A stretch of 64,000 nucleotides of DNA from positions 6,246,001 through 6,310,000 of the forward strand of contig NW_027464601.1 of NCBI RefSeq assembly GCF_043290135.1, given 5' to 3'. The notes beneath the pieces are model-generated. The model did not search any database, had not been told where the DNA came from, and saw nothing but the letters and a program-made list of their open reading frames with translations. The DNA comes from Rhipicephalus microplus (lineage: Eukaryota > Arthropoda > Arachnida > Ixodida > Ixodidae). How positions within the stretch are numbered: the first letter of the stretch is position 1; every line of letters begins with the position of its first letter. Both the position numbers and the translations under genes were made by a program. Of the stretch, positions 23,150-34,941 are shown in pieces.

Positions 23150-23390
23150 GATTGGTTGGTATGTGGGGTTTAATGTCCCAAAACTACCATATGATTATGA
23201 GAGACGTCGTAGTGGAGGGCTCCGGAAATTTTGACCACCTGTGGTTCTTTAACGTGCATTCAAATCTGAGCACACGGGCCTACAACATTTCAGCCTCCAT
23301 CGAAAATTCAGCTGCCGCAGCCGGGATTTGAAACCGCGACCTGCGGGTCAGCAGCCGAGTACCTTATCCACTAGACCACCGCAGCGGGGC
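23150..23390 (-). mobile_element. Ruka-type SINE in the LINE, 12-bp target duplication
   Basis: TATCAGAAAGTT is repeated at 23138-23149 and 23391-23402, directly flanking a full minus-strand Ruka. Its 3' end is the ATGTGGGGTTTAATGTCCC run near 23161, and its tRNA-like head ends near 23385 (CCACTAGACCACCGCAGCGG). It is nearly complete and splits the LINE after its RT. Confidence 0.9.
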
Positions 23391-24460
23391 TATCAGAAAG
23401 TTATTCAAGGCTGCCCTAGGTATACCCAACAGTACGTCGAACGAGAAACTCATGAGCTTAGGCGTGTACAATACTATGCAGGAAATGGCTGAAGCGCAAC
23501 AGACGACGCAGCAGGAAAGACTAACAAAGACACGTGTGGGTAGGCTTATACTCAGGGCAATCGGGTCAGTCTCCAGTAGATTGAAGAACCCGAAGGAGGT
23601 CGAGGTCGAACTGAACGCGAAACCTTGAGACATGATCAGAACCACTCCCCTGCCGAGAAATATGTATCCGGAACACAATGTCAGCAGGTGGAACGGGAGA
23701 GTGAAAGCTTTATTCAAAGGAATCTAACAGGTAGGACAACAGACAGCCATCGTGGACGCCGCCTGGGTGAAAGGCCAAGAGGCCTACGTGGCTGTTGTGG
23801 GCGACAGCTAGGGAGAGGTCGTGGATGCCCTGACTATACTCACTAAACATTCCACAGTTGCGGAACAAGCCGCGATTGCTTTAGCTATCAGGAACGGAAA
23901 ATATACATAAGTCTATAGCGACTCCAAAGCAGCAATTACGAGCTTCGACAAGGGCTATGTCGCTGAGACTGTGGTTAAACTTATGAACAAAGTCAATCCT
24001 ATCGATACTGAAATTCGATGGTTTCCTGCTCATAAGGGATACGTGGATGAAACTCGCGTCAACCTCAATGAGGTGACGAATGACCTGGTACGAGGACTCG
24101 CTTGCCGTGCCGGTCAGACCCGATCCGACGCCCACTACCATTCCTGTGGCTACGAGGATAATTTATTAACTTACAACGACATCACAAATTATGGTTACTT
24201 GGGGCGTAGGCAATTTCCACTGCCATATGCGAAATTGAACAGGGCTCAAGCCGTCACGCTAGGTTTACTGCAAACCGGAACTTACCCAACTCCATATTTT
24301 CTACACAAATTTCTCCCTGACAGTGAAATTTAAGACAAGTGTGACGCGTGCGATGGCATCCTTGGGATCAGACACATGCTGGCGGGCTGTCCCGCGACTC
24401 TCGCCGAACCCGAAGAACAACTGCTTTACTGGCAGACGATGGTGCGAAGTGCGTCTTATT
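23391..24460 (+). pseudogene. LINE RNase H and C-terminal region, broken
   Basis: After the SINE the chain resumes (IRKLFKAALGIPNSTSNEKL). RNase H blocks are VDAAWVKGQEAYV (Asp, near 23755), VAEQAAIALAI (Glu, near 23860), VYSDSKAAITSF (Asp, near 23912) and RWFPAHKGYVDE (His, near 24018). A Cys-x2-Cys..His box (KCDACDGILGIRHMLAGC) is near 24338. One stop lies in the second block and several frameshifts follow. Confidence 0.7.
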
Positions 24461-24619
24461 AAGACCAACTGCGGGCAGTTCGGAAGGTCACAAGACTAGG
24501 CCTGACGGTACCGATGTGGACGCGGCCCGCCTCGGTCTGAAGAGACCGGGCTTCAGGACAAATAAACTTTTGTGAATGAATGCATGAATAAAACAAAGCT
24601 TGCTTGTTTCCACAGAATG

Positions 24620-26000
24620 AGTTACTTCGCTGAGGACTTGCCTACTTTTGATGTTTGCAAGTCGGTCTAGAGTTTATGCTATTCCAGCACGATCCAGATG
24701 GTGTAGAACACGTGGTCGCTTATCCCAGCGGAAAGATTTCAGACACCGAGCGCCAAATAAATCCAATAAGCTGGATTGTCTTGCAGTAGTATGCAGCGTC
24801 AGCGATAAATTAAGGCATTATCGTTTCGGAAGAAAGTTCACTGGTTTCACTGTTGACTATACTATAGCATAAATGTTCACCAAGCAGCAACTGAAGCACA
24901 AATTTGCCAGGTGAATAGTCATACTGCAAGAATACAATTTTGACGTGCGCCACCGCACCGGTGAGCTAAACAACATCACCGATGCACTCTCGTAGAACCT
25001 TTTTTTCTGCAAGGAACAAGCCAGGCAAAACAGCATGTTTATAGCCCAGATGCGTATGTCCCAAGCCCAACATCGGCAGAAGAATATGGCAATAATCAAT
25101 GAACCTATCTATCTTTTACAAGGAATATCACAGTATTTTTGTCATGTGCAATGCCGCACTGTATAGGCGTCCCTAGCACGCTTACCGCTCCGAAGAACGT
25201 TACCTTCTGGTGAGTCCCAAATCTCACCGGTCACAAATAATAGGAGGTATTCATGACTCACCAGAAGTTGGACACACCTGCCAATGAGCCACGCTCCGAA
25301 AACTAAAGAACACTTTCTGTGGCCGAAGATGCCAAGTAGCGTCCGTTCTTACATGACATGTTGCAAAATCTGTCAGCGGTTAGAGCGACTGCCTGAGTGT
25401 CAAACAGAATTAGTAACACCCATTCCAGATACGTGTAACATTTTCCGACACAATCGGCATTGATTACGTTGGACCTATGCATACGACTCGTGCGGGAAAT
25501 AATTATGTGATTGTATCTGTAGACTACCTGTCGAAATATGTAGGTGTTGAAACCATGCCATCTCTTGCATCCAGTTACCTAACCGATTTCGTGCAGCACC
25601 AATTCTACAAGGCACGGCTTACCAAATAACTTTATATCAAATCGGGTTACAACGTTTTGTGGTACAGAACTGAAAAAGTACCTTTGCCGGCAGGCATGTA
25701 GCACCACTTTGCATCTGCGTTTCATCCTCAAGCAAACGGGCTGTCCTGCAGAACCACTCTTGTGTGCATTGTACATAGAGAGCTTGTGTTTGGCCATAAT
25801 AAAGATGAGACCATCCGCGGTTTTAGAATGCTTAGCGACAAGGTAACAGTTTTCGCATGAGCTGATCATGTAGCAGTATGTTGTTCTATCAAATAAAGTG
25901 TACAAGAGACAGTTGGAGTTGTAAAAAATTGCAGAGATCACAAGAAGTTGAGTGAAATGAGAAAAGTGTCTGGGGCTGTAACAAGGGTATTGAACAGCAA
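24620..26000 (+). pseudogene. Ty3/gypsy RNase H end and integrase relic
   Basis: Reading across frames gives the RNase H exit block HRTGELNNITDALS (near 24955), then an integrase: a KEHFLWPKM..VRSYMTCCKICQR zinc-module end (near 25307-25380), a core start IDYVGPMHTTRAGNNYVIVSVDYLSKYVGVE (near 25463), and FHPQANGLS (near 25725), where the catalytic Glu block should follow but is lost. Stops are very frequent. The order is RNase H then integrase, the ordinary gypsy order. No LTR was found. Confidence 0.6.
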
Positions 26001-26137
26001 CCCCAGATGTCTATGCTAACAATCACTAGTTCAACACTCTAGTAAAATACCTAGGCGGCCTTTCCAGTAGTACAAAGACACCAATGACTTTTGGACTGAA
26101 CAAATAAAACAAACGCGCGAAAGGACAACGCAGTGGA

Positions 26138-26142
26138 ATGGC

Positions 26143-26225
<83 letters not shown>
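26138..26225. repeat. (CAGA)n microsatellite
   Basis: About 22 perfect tetranucleotide units. It abuts the 3' end of the minus-strand LINE, so it probably grew from the LINE's simple 3' tail. Confidence 0.97.
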
Positions 26226-26226
<1 letters not shown>

Positions 26227-26265
26227 TGAACTTTATGTGATCCTGAGGAGCTTTCGCGGGAACCC

Positions 26266-27336
26266 TTATCGGGGACCCGCGGAAGCCGCTGGCCATGTCA
26301 AAGTCGGGGCTGGGACACCGTGATGTTCCGCCCTTTCTTGGGCCCTCTGGATTGCCTGGATTTGTGCCTGGAGCGCTGGGCTCCGGAGTGCCTCTTCCCA
26401 GTCGGCTTCGCTTGATTGAGGGCCGTTAGGTAACGCGAGGATGTGCCAAAGCATGTGCGCTAATAAACAATAAATTTCATTACATTCCGGACGACATGAG
26501 TCAACGTCTGTGGAGATACGACTGAGAAAGCACCACAAGGGGAACGAGCCCGTCTGGAGCAATGTAAGTGTAATTGACTGAGACCTATCTAACTTCGAGT
26601 GAGGAAGAGGATAGGCCCTTCTAGTTAGCCGATAGCCAGATGTGATTTAATTAAACGTAAGGAGTGGATCGTTACGCTGGATTTATTCCTGACCCCGTAA
26701 GGCCTCCATGCCGCCACGGCGCGTTCGATCTCGTGCATGGTCATGGGCAAGCACGTTGAGGTTAGGTACGTGCTGATGAACGTCCGCACCCATATGGGTG
26801 GGAAACCAAGAGATCAAGTGAGTGCCAGGGTCTGTTCTTTTTTCTAGAATGGAGGCAGCCTCTCGCGCTAGGTTACCGAACTCAAAAGCTTTGATGACCG
26901 CTCGTGAGTCTGTTAACACGGTGGTTTGTGAGCGGTCGGTCATGGCCAGGGCTATGGCGACCTCTTCTGCAACAGCGCTTGTAGCTAACCTGACCGAGGC
27001 TGAAGAGCGTAATACCCCGTTGCCGTCCATGACTGCCAGCGCGAATGTGCTAGACATGCCGTACTGAGCCGCGTCGACAAAGACAGTTGATTCTCAATTC
27101 TCAGCGGCGTTCTGTAATATCGCCCGTGCTCGGGCTTTTCGCCTCTCTACATTGTATTGCGTGTGCATATTCCGAGGGAATGGGCTGACCACAAATGTTT
27201 CCCGGACCTCCCGGGATAATGTAATTTCCCGTTCAGCAAGCATTCTGTGAGCCATGCCCGCCTCGTCCAGGATGCGTCTTCCTGCCCTGGTTGACGAGAG
27301 CCTGACCACCTGGGCGGCGACCTGCACTTCGATCAC
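26266..27336 (-). pseudogene. LINE RNase H and C-terminal end
   Basis: The frame at 26683-27057 has FALAVMDGNG (Asp box, degenerate), AVAEEVAIALAM (Glu), VLTDSRAVIKAF (Asp) and SWFPTHMGAD (His block). The preceding frame 27094-27336 links RT to RNase H. The last frame, 26266-26562, shows the Cys/His box remnant and the conserved C-terminus. Stops separate the three pieces. Confidence 0.7.
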
Positions 27337-27739
27337 CTCATCAATCTCGTTGTGCCTACCGAGTTTTCTTAATTTGTCAGAGCATGTGGTTACTGGTAAC
27401 CCCAGTACCTTTTTGATGCTCTTACGGATGAGTGTGCCTAGCTTATTTTTTTGTTCTAGTCCAGGTAAGGGCCGATGCTACATAATTATTGTGGCTCATT
27501 AGGAATGCATGATGGATCTGAAGTGGGTTGGCTTTTTTAGTCCCTTTCCGTGTCCTGATACTCTGGCAACAAGTCTCAGCATGCTTTCGGTTTTGGCCGT
27601 GATGTTCGTCAGTGTTTTGGCGTTACACCCTCTCGCGTCAATCAGTAGTCCTACGATTCTGATTGAATCTACTCGTGTAATGCGCTGTCCATTTCTTGGA
27701 AAGAGAGAGATGGGAATTTGGTCCAGGTGTGGAAGTCTC

Positions 27740-29004
27740 CTAACGCCTTGCCTGACCGGCCTGTACAATAACAGTTCTGATTTGTTCGGAGAGTTGGAGG
27801 CCTGTGCCTTCTAGGTAGGACTCCGTTTCGTCTAGGGCTGATTGCAGCACGTTTTCTGCGTCTGCGAGTGATCCTCCCGGGCACCAGATTGTGATATCGT
27901 CCACGTAAAGCAAGTGGCCTACATTGGGCAGAGATCTGAGCCTCTCCGATAAACCCTTCATGACCATATTGAATAACAAGGGGGAGATGACCACCCCTTG
28001 GGGAGTGCCTGTGGCTCCTAAGGAGAACTCGACTGACTTGTGTGTAGGGATCCTAATGGTAGCCATACTATTCATCAGGAATGACCTAACAAATGCCTGA
28101 AACTTTGCTCTCAGACCTAGGCTGGTCGTGGCCTGCAAGACAAACCGATGACACACGGTGTCAAAAGCCATGGTCAGGTCGAGGGCTAAGATCCCTCTAA
28201 CATCCCTAGTGCTTTTGTCGAAAATGTGCTTCTTAAGAAGTAGCATTACATCTTGTGTGGAAAGGCCAGGCCTGAAGCCGATCATGTTGTGTGGGAATTC
28301 TTGCGTTCTATGTAGTTCGAGATCCTATTCACGATCGCATGTTCCACCACCTTGCCTACACAGGAGGTGACCGATATCGGCCTCAGGTTGTCAAGACTCA
28401 AGAGTTTACCCAGTTTTGGTATAAACACAATTGAGGCCGCTTTCCACTCTGCTGGTGCGCTTCCACTCTCCCAAGTCTTGTTGACCTCTTTCGTTAGCAT
28501 CTCAATTGATCTATCATCCAGGATCCTTAACAGTCTGTTTGAGATGCCGTCTGGTCCTGAGGCTGACCTGCTATTCAAGTTGTAAAGGACGGCCCTAATT
28601 TCAGACTCCGTGAAGGGGTCATCGAGCTCTTTTACCGTGTCACGTTCTCTTTCAGGATACTCTCCTGAGCGTCCTGCGCCTAGCGGGAGATATCTATTCG
28701 CTACCTCATCTAGGAACGTTTCTTCCGTTCTACCCTTTCGTCTGTGCTTGTGAATCAGGCGGCACAGTGCCTTTCTTTGATTGCCTTTCGTCTGCGTGTC
28801 ATCTAGCATGTGTTTAAGAAGATTCCTTTTCCTTCCTGTACGCATGCGTCCATCGACTCCTGAACAGATCTCATCCCATAGTAGCCGAGCTAATTCGGTG
28901 CAGTACTGTTGGATCTCCCTATTAAGTTCCGCAACCCTCTTTCGTAACCACCGGTTAAGCCTCTGTGTTTTCCATCGCCTCAAAATGGAGGCTTTGGCTT
29001 CCAA
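27740..29004 (-). pseudogene. LINE reverse transcriptase (two frames)
   Basis: A 240-residue frame (28282-29004) carries the prelude and first RT blocks: RTGRKRNLLKHMLDDTQTKG, ESEIRAVLYNLNSRSASGPDGI and FIPKLGKLLSLDNLRPISVTS. A shift at about 28285 leads into a 181-residue frame (27740-28285) with FRPGLSTQDVMLLLKKH, LALDLTMAFDTV (first catalytic Asp), GTPQGVVISPLLFNMVM and LLYVDDITIW (catalytic YVDD at 27897-27908). All catalytic Asp residues are present, so one indel separates this RT from an open frame. Confidence 0.8.
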
Positions 29005-29419
29005 GAGATGTGCGTGGTGCGGATCTATCCTGGGAACATCGAGCTCGGTTTTAATAGTTTTTGTGGCCTTTTCAACGTCTCCTCTGAGCGTCTGAATGAG
29101 TTCGCTGAAGCTTTCGTATTCACCCGTGTCCTCGTTTCTGAGCTTTCAGAAAGCATCTCAGTTCATCACTTTAAGTTGCCTGGCCTGGGAGGCTCTGACC
29201 TGAATGGTAACACTAATGATGAAGTGATCGCTGCCCAGGTTGTTTTGTTTGCTATCCCATGTTGTTTGCTGTAAATTTTCGATAAACGCGAGATCGGGGG
29301 ATGTGTCTCTTTCCACCTACGTGCCCAGTCTCATGGGAAAGCGGGGATCGGTGATGACTGTTAGCCTTAGGCCATCGACTGCCCGCGCTAGATTTATGCC
29401 CTTAGCCGTTTGCCTTAGC

Positions 29420-30471
29420 CGTTTGCCATTTACCAATGTTACCCTTGTGAATGGTGCCGGTGTAATCTACGCATGCAATCCCTTCCCTCGCTCGGCAACT
29501 CAGTTACGCGGCGAATGTGTTGGACATTTATACAGTTTTGAGGCCACCTTCCCTTTAGATACAACGTGCGAAAAGAGACCGTTGACGATAAATGCCGTCA
29601 CCTCCGCCGCGGCTACCACCTCCCCTGTCCAATACATCCTCCTGCATAGCGTCGATAACGCGCTTACGCCAGTCCAGCGCACAAAGGTTGTTCGACTGCT
29701 TGAACGTTTTCGCGCCTCTTTCGACGTTGGCCAGCCATTATTGGGGCGCGCATCTGCAGTGGCTCATCGTATAGACACTGGTCATCGTGATACCCTGCGA
29801 AAGCGTACCTTCCGAGTACCGAAGGCCGAAGGCCGCGTTATTAACGACAACGTCGATCACATCCTGAAACGTGGCATTATTCAGAAATCAAACAGTTCTT
29901 GGGCCTCTCCTGTCGTGCTGGTGTGGAAAAAAGACGGTTCGATGAGATTTTGCGTTGACTACCACCGTCTTGACAAGATTACACGGAAGGATGTTTATCC
30001 CCTACCTGGCATCGATTCCGCCCTGGACTGCCTTCAAGTAGCCGAATATATCTCATCACTGGACCAGCGCTTAGGTTACTGGCAAGTGCCCATGGCTGAA
30101 GCAGACCGGCCGAAAACAGCTTTCGTCACCCCTGACGGTTTATACGAATTTATAGTAATGCCTTTCGGCCTTTGCCACGCGCCTGCTAACTTCGCAAGGA
30201 TGATGGACACCATTCTCAGAGGCCTCAAAGGCAAACGTGTCTATGCTACTTAGATGACATAGTGTTTTTTATGCAGAATTTCCATCTCATATCGCTTGCC
30301 TTGAACACTACAGAAATACAGACGGACGCTAGCTGTGTCGTCCTTGGCGCGGTACTCGCCCAGCGAAAACCAGACTTTGGCAAGTACGTTGTAGTATATG
30401 CCAGTCGTACCCTCACAAAGGCGGAGTCAAGTTACTTCATCCCAGAAAAGGAGTGTTTGGCAATTGTTTAG
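29420..30471 (+). pseudogene. Gypsy reverse transcriptase and RNase H start
   Basis: The long open part (to 30253) has an AHRIDTGH block, SNSSWASPVVLVWKKDGSMRFCVDYHRLD, LDQRLGYWQVPM (first catalytic Asp kept) and [13 protein letters not shown] one-base loss just before the catalytic box makes a stop at 30251-30253. In the next frame YLDDIVFF is intact (30247-30258). RNase H follows at 30262-30471 ([37 protein letters not shown]). Upstream ATGs of the frame (29240) lie in minus-strand LINE DNA and are not the true start. Confidence 0.8.
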
Positions 30472-31840
30472 GCCATCGATAAATTTCACACCTACCTCTA
30501 TAGGCGTAAGTTCGATGTTGTTACCGACCACCACGCGTTATGTTGACTGTCGTCCTTGAAAGACCGAACTGGACGCCTGGGTCGCTTGGCTTCGCGATTA
30601 CAGGAGTATAATATACGTGTGATTTATCAATTTGGATGAAAACACTCAGACGCTGACGCCCTATCTCGATCGCCACAGCTTTCCGACACTGCCGGCTCAC
30701 CAGCTTCCACTTGTTATTCATCTTCTCTCACCAACACAGACATTCCGGAAGCACAGTGCAAAGATTCCTGGATCGCTTCTCTGCTTGACATATTGTATCA
30801 ACAGGCCCCAAGCTCCGCCTCACGCACCCTACGTCATCAAGTCCAACACTTCGCACTTAGTGAAGGCTTGCTGTGTCGTCGCAATTGCCTGACCCATGGC
30901 CGCAGATGGCTCACCGCGATCTCTCGTCGTTTGTGCACGGACATTTGCAGTGCTTCCACGACGACCCTCAGTGTGGTCGCGCTGGCTCGTTCAAGACATA
31001 CTCGCGTCTTCGCCTGAGGTACTACTGGCCTGAGGTACACCCCCCACCACTATTGACGGCAACCGCTGGATAATTGTCGCCATCGACCTGCTCACGTGGT
31101 AGGCAGAAACATCTGTGCTTCCAGGTGCTGCTGCGAAAGACGTCACGTAGTTCCTTCTTTGTCATCTAATTCTGCTTCATGGGGCCCCACGTGAATTACT
31201 TAGTGATCGTGGCCGCGTCTTCCCCTCAAATGCCATAGAGGTTCTGCTCAAAGAAGGCCGCATTGTACACCACACCGCTTCCGCATAGCATCCTCAGACT
31301 AACGGCAAGGCGGCACACTTCAAGCTTACCTTTTCCGACATGCTAGCGATGTACATGTCGAAAGACCACACAAACTGGGACCGCGTACTTCCTTTCGTCA
31401 CCTACGCTTACAACTCTGCGTCTCAAACTACCACTGGCTTCTCTCCCTTTTTTCTTCTGTATGGACGTGAGCCTTCATGTTCTATGAACCCCACTCTGCT
31501 GTACCAACCAGCCGTTTCCGAGGGCGAACCCATCTCTCAAACTGCTGCTTACGCTAAGGAATGCCATTAACTGGCTCGCTCGTACACCACGCAAGATCAG
31601 TCGCACCGAAAATTCCGTCATGACACCTCTGCGTCTGATGCCCATTACTTCCCAGGAAAGCTGGTTTGGTATTGGGTCCCGTCCACAACTCCTGAACTTT
31701 CCACTCAGCTTTTGTCACGGTACCACGGTCCTTACCGCATACTGGAGCAAACATCTCCCGTAAACTACGTCGTCAGGCCGGTCAAACCATCACCCGATTA
31801 TCGCCGCCGACGCCGCAAAACAGTTCACGTCACGTGACTT
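30472..31840 (+). pseudogene. Gypsy RNase H end and integrase
   Basis: RNase H closes with a VVTDHHAL block (near 30520) and HSDADALSRS (near 30645). The integrase has a [24 protein letters not shown] zinc-module start (near 30960), the core blocks [10 protein letters not shown] (Asp, near 31069) and ELLSDRGRVF (Asp, near 31193), HPQTNGKAAH (Glu block decayed, near 31290), then the open frame 31340-31570 (NWDRVLPFVTYAYNSASQTTTGFSPF). The C-terminal module LSRYHGPYRILEQ is near 31710. Several stops. Confidence 0.75.
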
Positions 31841-32125
31841 AAATTCTGCTACGAACCACCTGTGGCGTCTTTTCCCTAATCTGCCGTCGTAAGGATGGCT
31901 CCACTTTGTGCAGGGAGAACAGTGTACTGGTGCACATCGGCGCTAGCTCTGTGCCAGTGAGGGAAAAGAGGACGAAGCTCGTCTGTCACGCTCTCGGTCT
32001 CCTGTTTTCTGTGCTGCAGTTGTCTTGCTTGCCCTGGCGAGTTTATTGCTGAAACTTTTTCGAAGAACACGCTTGTTACAGTATTTATGAAAAACTACCA
32101 CAGCTGAAAGCGGTTCTCAATCTGG
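31841..32125 (+). other. Possible gypsy 3' untranslated/LTR start, unproven
   Basis: The sequence lies directly after the integrase end, where a 3' LTR would be expected. I found no second copy in the window and no TG...CA pair I trust. Confidence 0.3.
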
Positions 32126-32350
32126 ATGCTCCCTTCAAAGCCCCACGTTCCGACGATCACAAATTGGCCTGTCAGAAGATCCAAACTACGACGATTGAGG
32201 GCTACCCAGCACAACAAAATCAAGCGGGAACATGACAGATGCCATAGCCCTGCTCTGAGCAGGCCCGACAAGAAGTTACTCCCTAAGTTCGACGGGTCAT
32301 TTATAATTATTGAGCGTGTAGAAAAAAATGCCTGGATTGTGAACAACTGA
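32126..32350 (+). pseudogene. Integrase C-terminal fragment of another LTR element
   Basis: The 74-residue frame ends RPDKKLLPKFDGSFIIIERV, matching the GPY/F-type module of retroelement integrases (PKFDGPF usual, with Pro changed to Ser). It is an isolated fragment. Confidence 0.45.
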
Positions 32351-32563
32351 TATGCGAACTTCATTTTCAATAAACATAAAAAAAATTTGACATGCATATT
32401 TTGTGGTTAAAAAAAGCAGTCGGACAGTTGCAGGTGAAATAAACTGTCGTTTCTTTGCTGTCTTTGTCAGGCCCGCTGTGTGGTCGAATGTAATGAAGAG
32501 CGGCGCCGCAGTTGTGGGGCATGGGCTGGGCAGTGAAGGAGGGCAGAGTAGAACAGGTTGCCC

Positions 32564-32731
<168 letters not shown>

Positions 32732-32782
32732 TCAAGTAGATCCTCCAAGAGAACGGTAACAACGGAAGTGTTTAATTCGACA

Positions 32783-32810
32783 GTTTCGGCCAGAGTCTGG
32801 CCTTCATCAG
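32783..32810 (-). ncRNA. Hammerhead-like ribozyme core (copy A)
   Basis: Mirror of the 37238-37265 core: GAAAC complement at 32783-32787 and CTGATGA complement at 32804-32810. It is identical in the palindrome. Confidence 0.5.
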
Positions 32811-32879
32811 GAGTCATGGTACATTCTGTTTGCGCTCACATTTATAGTATTTTGGGTAAAAAATGAGAGGGAAGGAACG

Positions 32880-32912
<33 letters not shown>

Positions 32913-33759
32913 GAAAAACGAGAGAGGAAAGGATATCCAGAAAGTTCCAGGTTCCACTGTGCTTCGCGAGTGGCGTCGTCAGTGTGTATTTTCTTAGTAT
33001 TGCGTTCAGTGCAGTTTGGTGGCGGTCCCTTTATTGTAGACGGGGCCTGGCTAAGGTAAGGGCTTGCGTGTCGCGAAAAATGCTTTTTTTTATTATTATT
33101 TTTTATTTTTTATTTTTTAAAGACCGTCACTAATTCGGCGTCGGGGACAGCGTTCCGAGGCTCCAGGAAGTCGGCGCGGGAGAAAATGTTTCTTAAGGCG
33201 CTGTCTGTCGTTTTGAATGCTATTTTGCTCTGCGAATCCGCGTTTGGGGGTTTTAATTGTGTATGGGGTGGCCCTTCTATATGTCGGGCTTTGTTGTCGA
33301 AATGCGGGAAGGGTTTCCAAACTGCGAGAAAGGACGTTTGAAGTGATTGCTATTTTGTACTGGGAAACCGCGTTCGGGGCGTTTAGTTGTGTATGTGGAT
33401 GTCGGGCTTTGTTGCCAAAATCGGGGAAGGGTTGCCAAAAGGCGAGAAGGGGCGTTTGAAGTGATTGCATTTTGTTCTGGGAATCCACGTTCGGGGCTTT
33501 TAGTTGTGCATGCGGTGACCCTTCGACAAGTCGGGCTTACAACTATTGTTCGGTTATTCAGAGAAATAGAAATAGACGACAGTGGTTCACTGAAACACGC
33601 AAAGATATTTGTAGTTGTCCAGTCCTCGTCGCCGCCACAGTGCCGCGAAATCTTGAACTGTTATGATTACAATTATAAACTTACATATACACACATACAC
33701 CCCCATACATATGTGCATATGCATAAGTACATATACACATATAAATGCATATGTATATA

Positions 33760-34941
33760 TTATAGTGCTTTGATTGCTGCAAGTGTACCCGGACTTTCAT
33801 TTATGCCTTTTTCGAGGGTGTTAAATCGGTGTATGAGGTATGATTCACGTTGTTCACGTTCCCGGTTTGATTTAAATCCTGTTTCTAAAAGTGTGACTGA
33901 CAATTTGTCGAAGGAGTGGCCGGGAAGGTTAAGGTGTTTTGATAGAGGTAGATTCGGCGCTGATTTCGCGTGGGCTCTGTGATTATTGAAACGAATCCTA
34001 AAGGGTGTTTCCGTTTGTCCGATGTATTGCATGCCGCACACGTTGCATTCAAGTAGATATACCACATTAGGGGAATCGCATGTTAGATTTCCTCGTATGT
34101 TAATTGAAAAGTTGGATTGTGTGCTGCTTGCCTTGCTTGTATCTCGCATCGCTTTGCATACAAAACATCGAGGCTTCAGACAAGGTCGGCATGAACTGTC
34201 GGAAGTTGAAGTATTGATTTGGGAGTTTACAAGTGTGTCTTTGAGGTTGCGTGTTCGTCGGTAAACGACGCCAGGAGCCGATGGGAATGCACGTTTTAGA
34301 CGTTCACTTTGTTCCAGTATGTTGTAATGTCGTTTAAGGATTTTGTTAACGTTGGGGAAATTCGTGCTGTATGTTAAACATAGGTGTGTCTGTTGCAGGT
34401 TGTGTTGTGGTGGCCGCTTCATCAGAAGGTCATCACGCTGAAGTTTTCTAGCTTTTTGAATAGCGTCATCAATTACATGTGGAGGATATTTCTGTTTTTC
34501 GAGCACGAGTTTAAGCTTTTGTGAGCTCGCGTGGAAGTCAGTGTCTTTTGAGCAAATTCGCTTAAAACGGTGGGCCTGGCCGTATGGAATGCTGTTTTTA
34601 CAATGGCGTGGATGATCACTTTGGTAATGGAGGTACTGTTGTCGATCTGTTGGTTTGCGGTAGAGGGTTGTGGAAAGTTTATCATCTTCTATTATTATGG
34701 TAACGTCAAGGAAATTTACGGTTACTTGTGAGTAGGTGTGTGTGAAGTGTATGTTTGGATGCACAGTATTGTAAGTATCGATAAAGTTTAGCAGTTCATC
34801 CTCGCTGTGAGTCCAAATAAGAAAAATATCGTCAATGTACCGCCTGTATAGGAGTGGTTTCAAGGGAGTTTGGGACAAAAATTCGGTTTCTAGTTCTCCC
34901 ATAAAAATGTTAGCATAGTTTGGTGCGAGTTTGGTACCCAT
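33760..34941 (-). CDS. Penelope-like RT C-terminus plus GIY-YIG endonuclease (copy A)
   Basis: 393 residues from the first ATG. The frame stays open upstream to the palindrome centre (reading ..EYFRQISGTA before the ATG), so this is a truncated protein, not a natural start. RT box RRYIDDIF is at residues 33-40. A Cys cluster (C251, C254, C259, C262) precedes the GIY-YIG nuclease: VVYLLECNVCGMQYIGQT at 293-310, with RIRFNNHR and the Glu-rich EREQRES block following to about 370. Penelope-like proteins pair RT with this nuclease. No internal stop or shift is present. It is identical to copy A'. Function today is doubtful, since the RT N-terminal half is missing. Confidence 0.85.
   Translation of the reverse strand: MGTKLAPNYANIFMGELETEFLSQTPLKPLLYRRYIDDIFLIWTHSEDELLNFIDTYNTVHPNIHFTHTYSQVTVNFLDVTIIIEDDKLSTTLYRKPTDRQQYLHYQSDHPRHCKNSIPYGQAHRFKRICSKDTDFHASSQKLKLVLEKQKYPPHVIDDAIQKARKLQRDDLLMKRPPQHNLQQTHLCLTYSTNFPNVNKILKRHYNILEQSERLKRAFPSAPGVVYRRTRNLKDTLVNSQINTSTSDSSCRPCLKPRCFVCKAMRDTSKASSTQSNFSINIRGNLTCDSPNVVYLLECNVCGMQYIGQTETPFRIRFNNHRAHAKSAPNLPLSKHLNLPGHSFDKLSVTLLETGFKSNREREQRESYLIHRFNTLEKGINESPGTLAAIKAL

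Larger units (their letters stand above)
19767..24595 (+). mobile_element. I-type LINE, near full length, inactivated
   Basis: Domains appear in the expected order: ORF1 with a zinc knuckle (19767-20680), endonuclease (20700-21310), RT (21560-22990), then RNase H and a C-terminal Cys box (23400-24460). A Ruka SINE interrupts it at 23150-23390. The 3' end carries AATAAA near 24560 and a TGAATGAATG-type tail to 24595. Stops and frameshifts in every domain show that it is dead. The minus-strand LINE at 26.2-29.4 kb has similar blocks and is a related family. Confidence 0.8.
26227..29415 (-). mobile_element. I-type LINE, minus strand, 5'-truncated in the endonuclease
   Basis: On the minus strand the order is endonuclease tail, RT, RNase H, Cys box, 3' end. 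The endonuclease part starts near 29400 (LTVITDPRFPMRLGTYVERDTS) and ends with LGSDHFIISV. The 3' coding end (SSEADWEEALRSPALQAQIQ, near 26390) precedes the microsatellite. It is better preserved than the LINE at 19.8-24.6 kb. The 5' limit coincides with a perfect tandem 13-bp repeat (29400-29412 and 29413-29425), where gypsy sequence begins. Confidence 0.8.
29416..31840 (+). mobile_element. Ty3/gypsy element in ordinary order (RT, RNase H, integrase), internally deleted
   Basis: It starts abruptly at the LINE boundary inside the region between protease and RT and runs through RT, RNase H and integrase to the basic C-terminal end near 31840. Two internal deletions are evident: RT thumb and connection are missing (about 20 residues lie between the YLDD box and RNase H), and the integrase zinc module is fused to the core without its Cys pair. 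It gives an in-window control for the reversed order at 4.8-10.9 kb. Confidence 0.75.

Noticed and set aside
33347..33982. 211-residue plus-strand frame (repeated on minus at 36072-36707)
   Set aside because: It runs antisense through the Penelope 3' repeats and tail of the nuclease frame, and low-complexity Tyr/His/Ile text dominates. It is a shadow duplicated by the palindrome.
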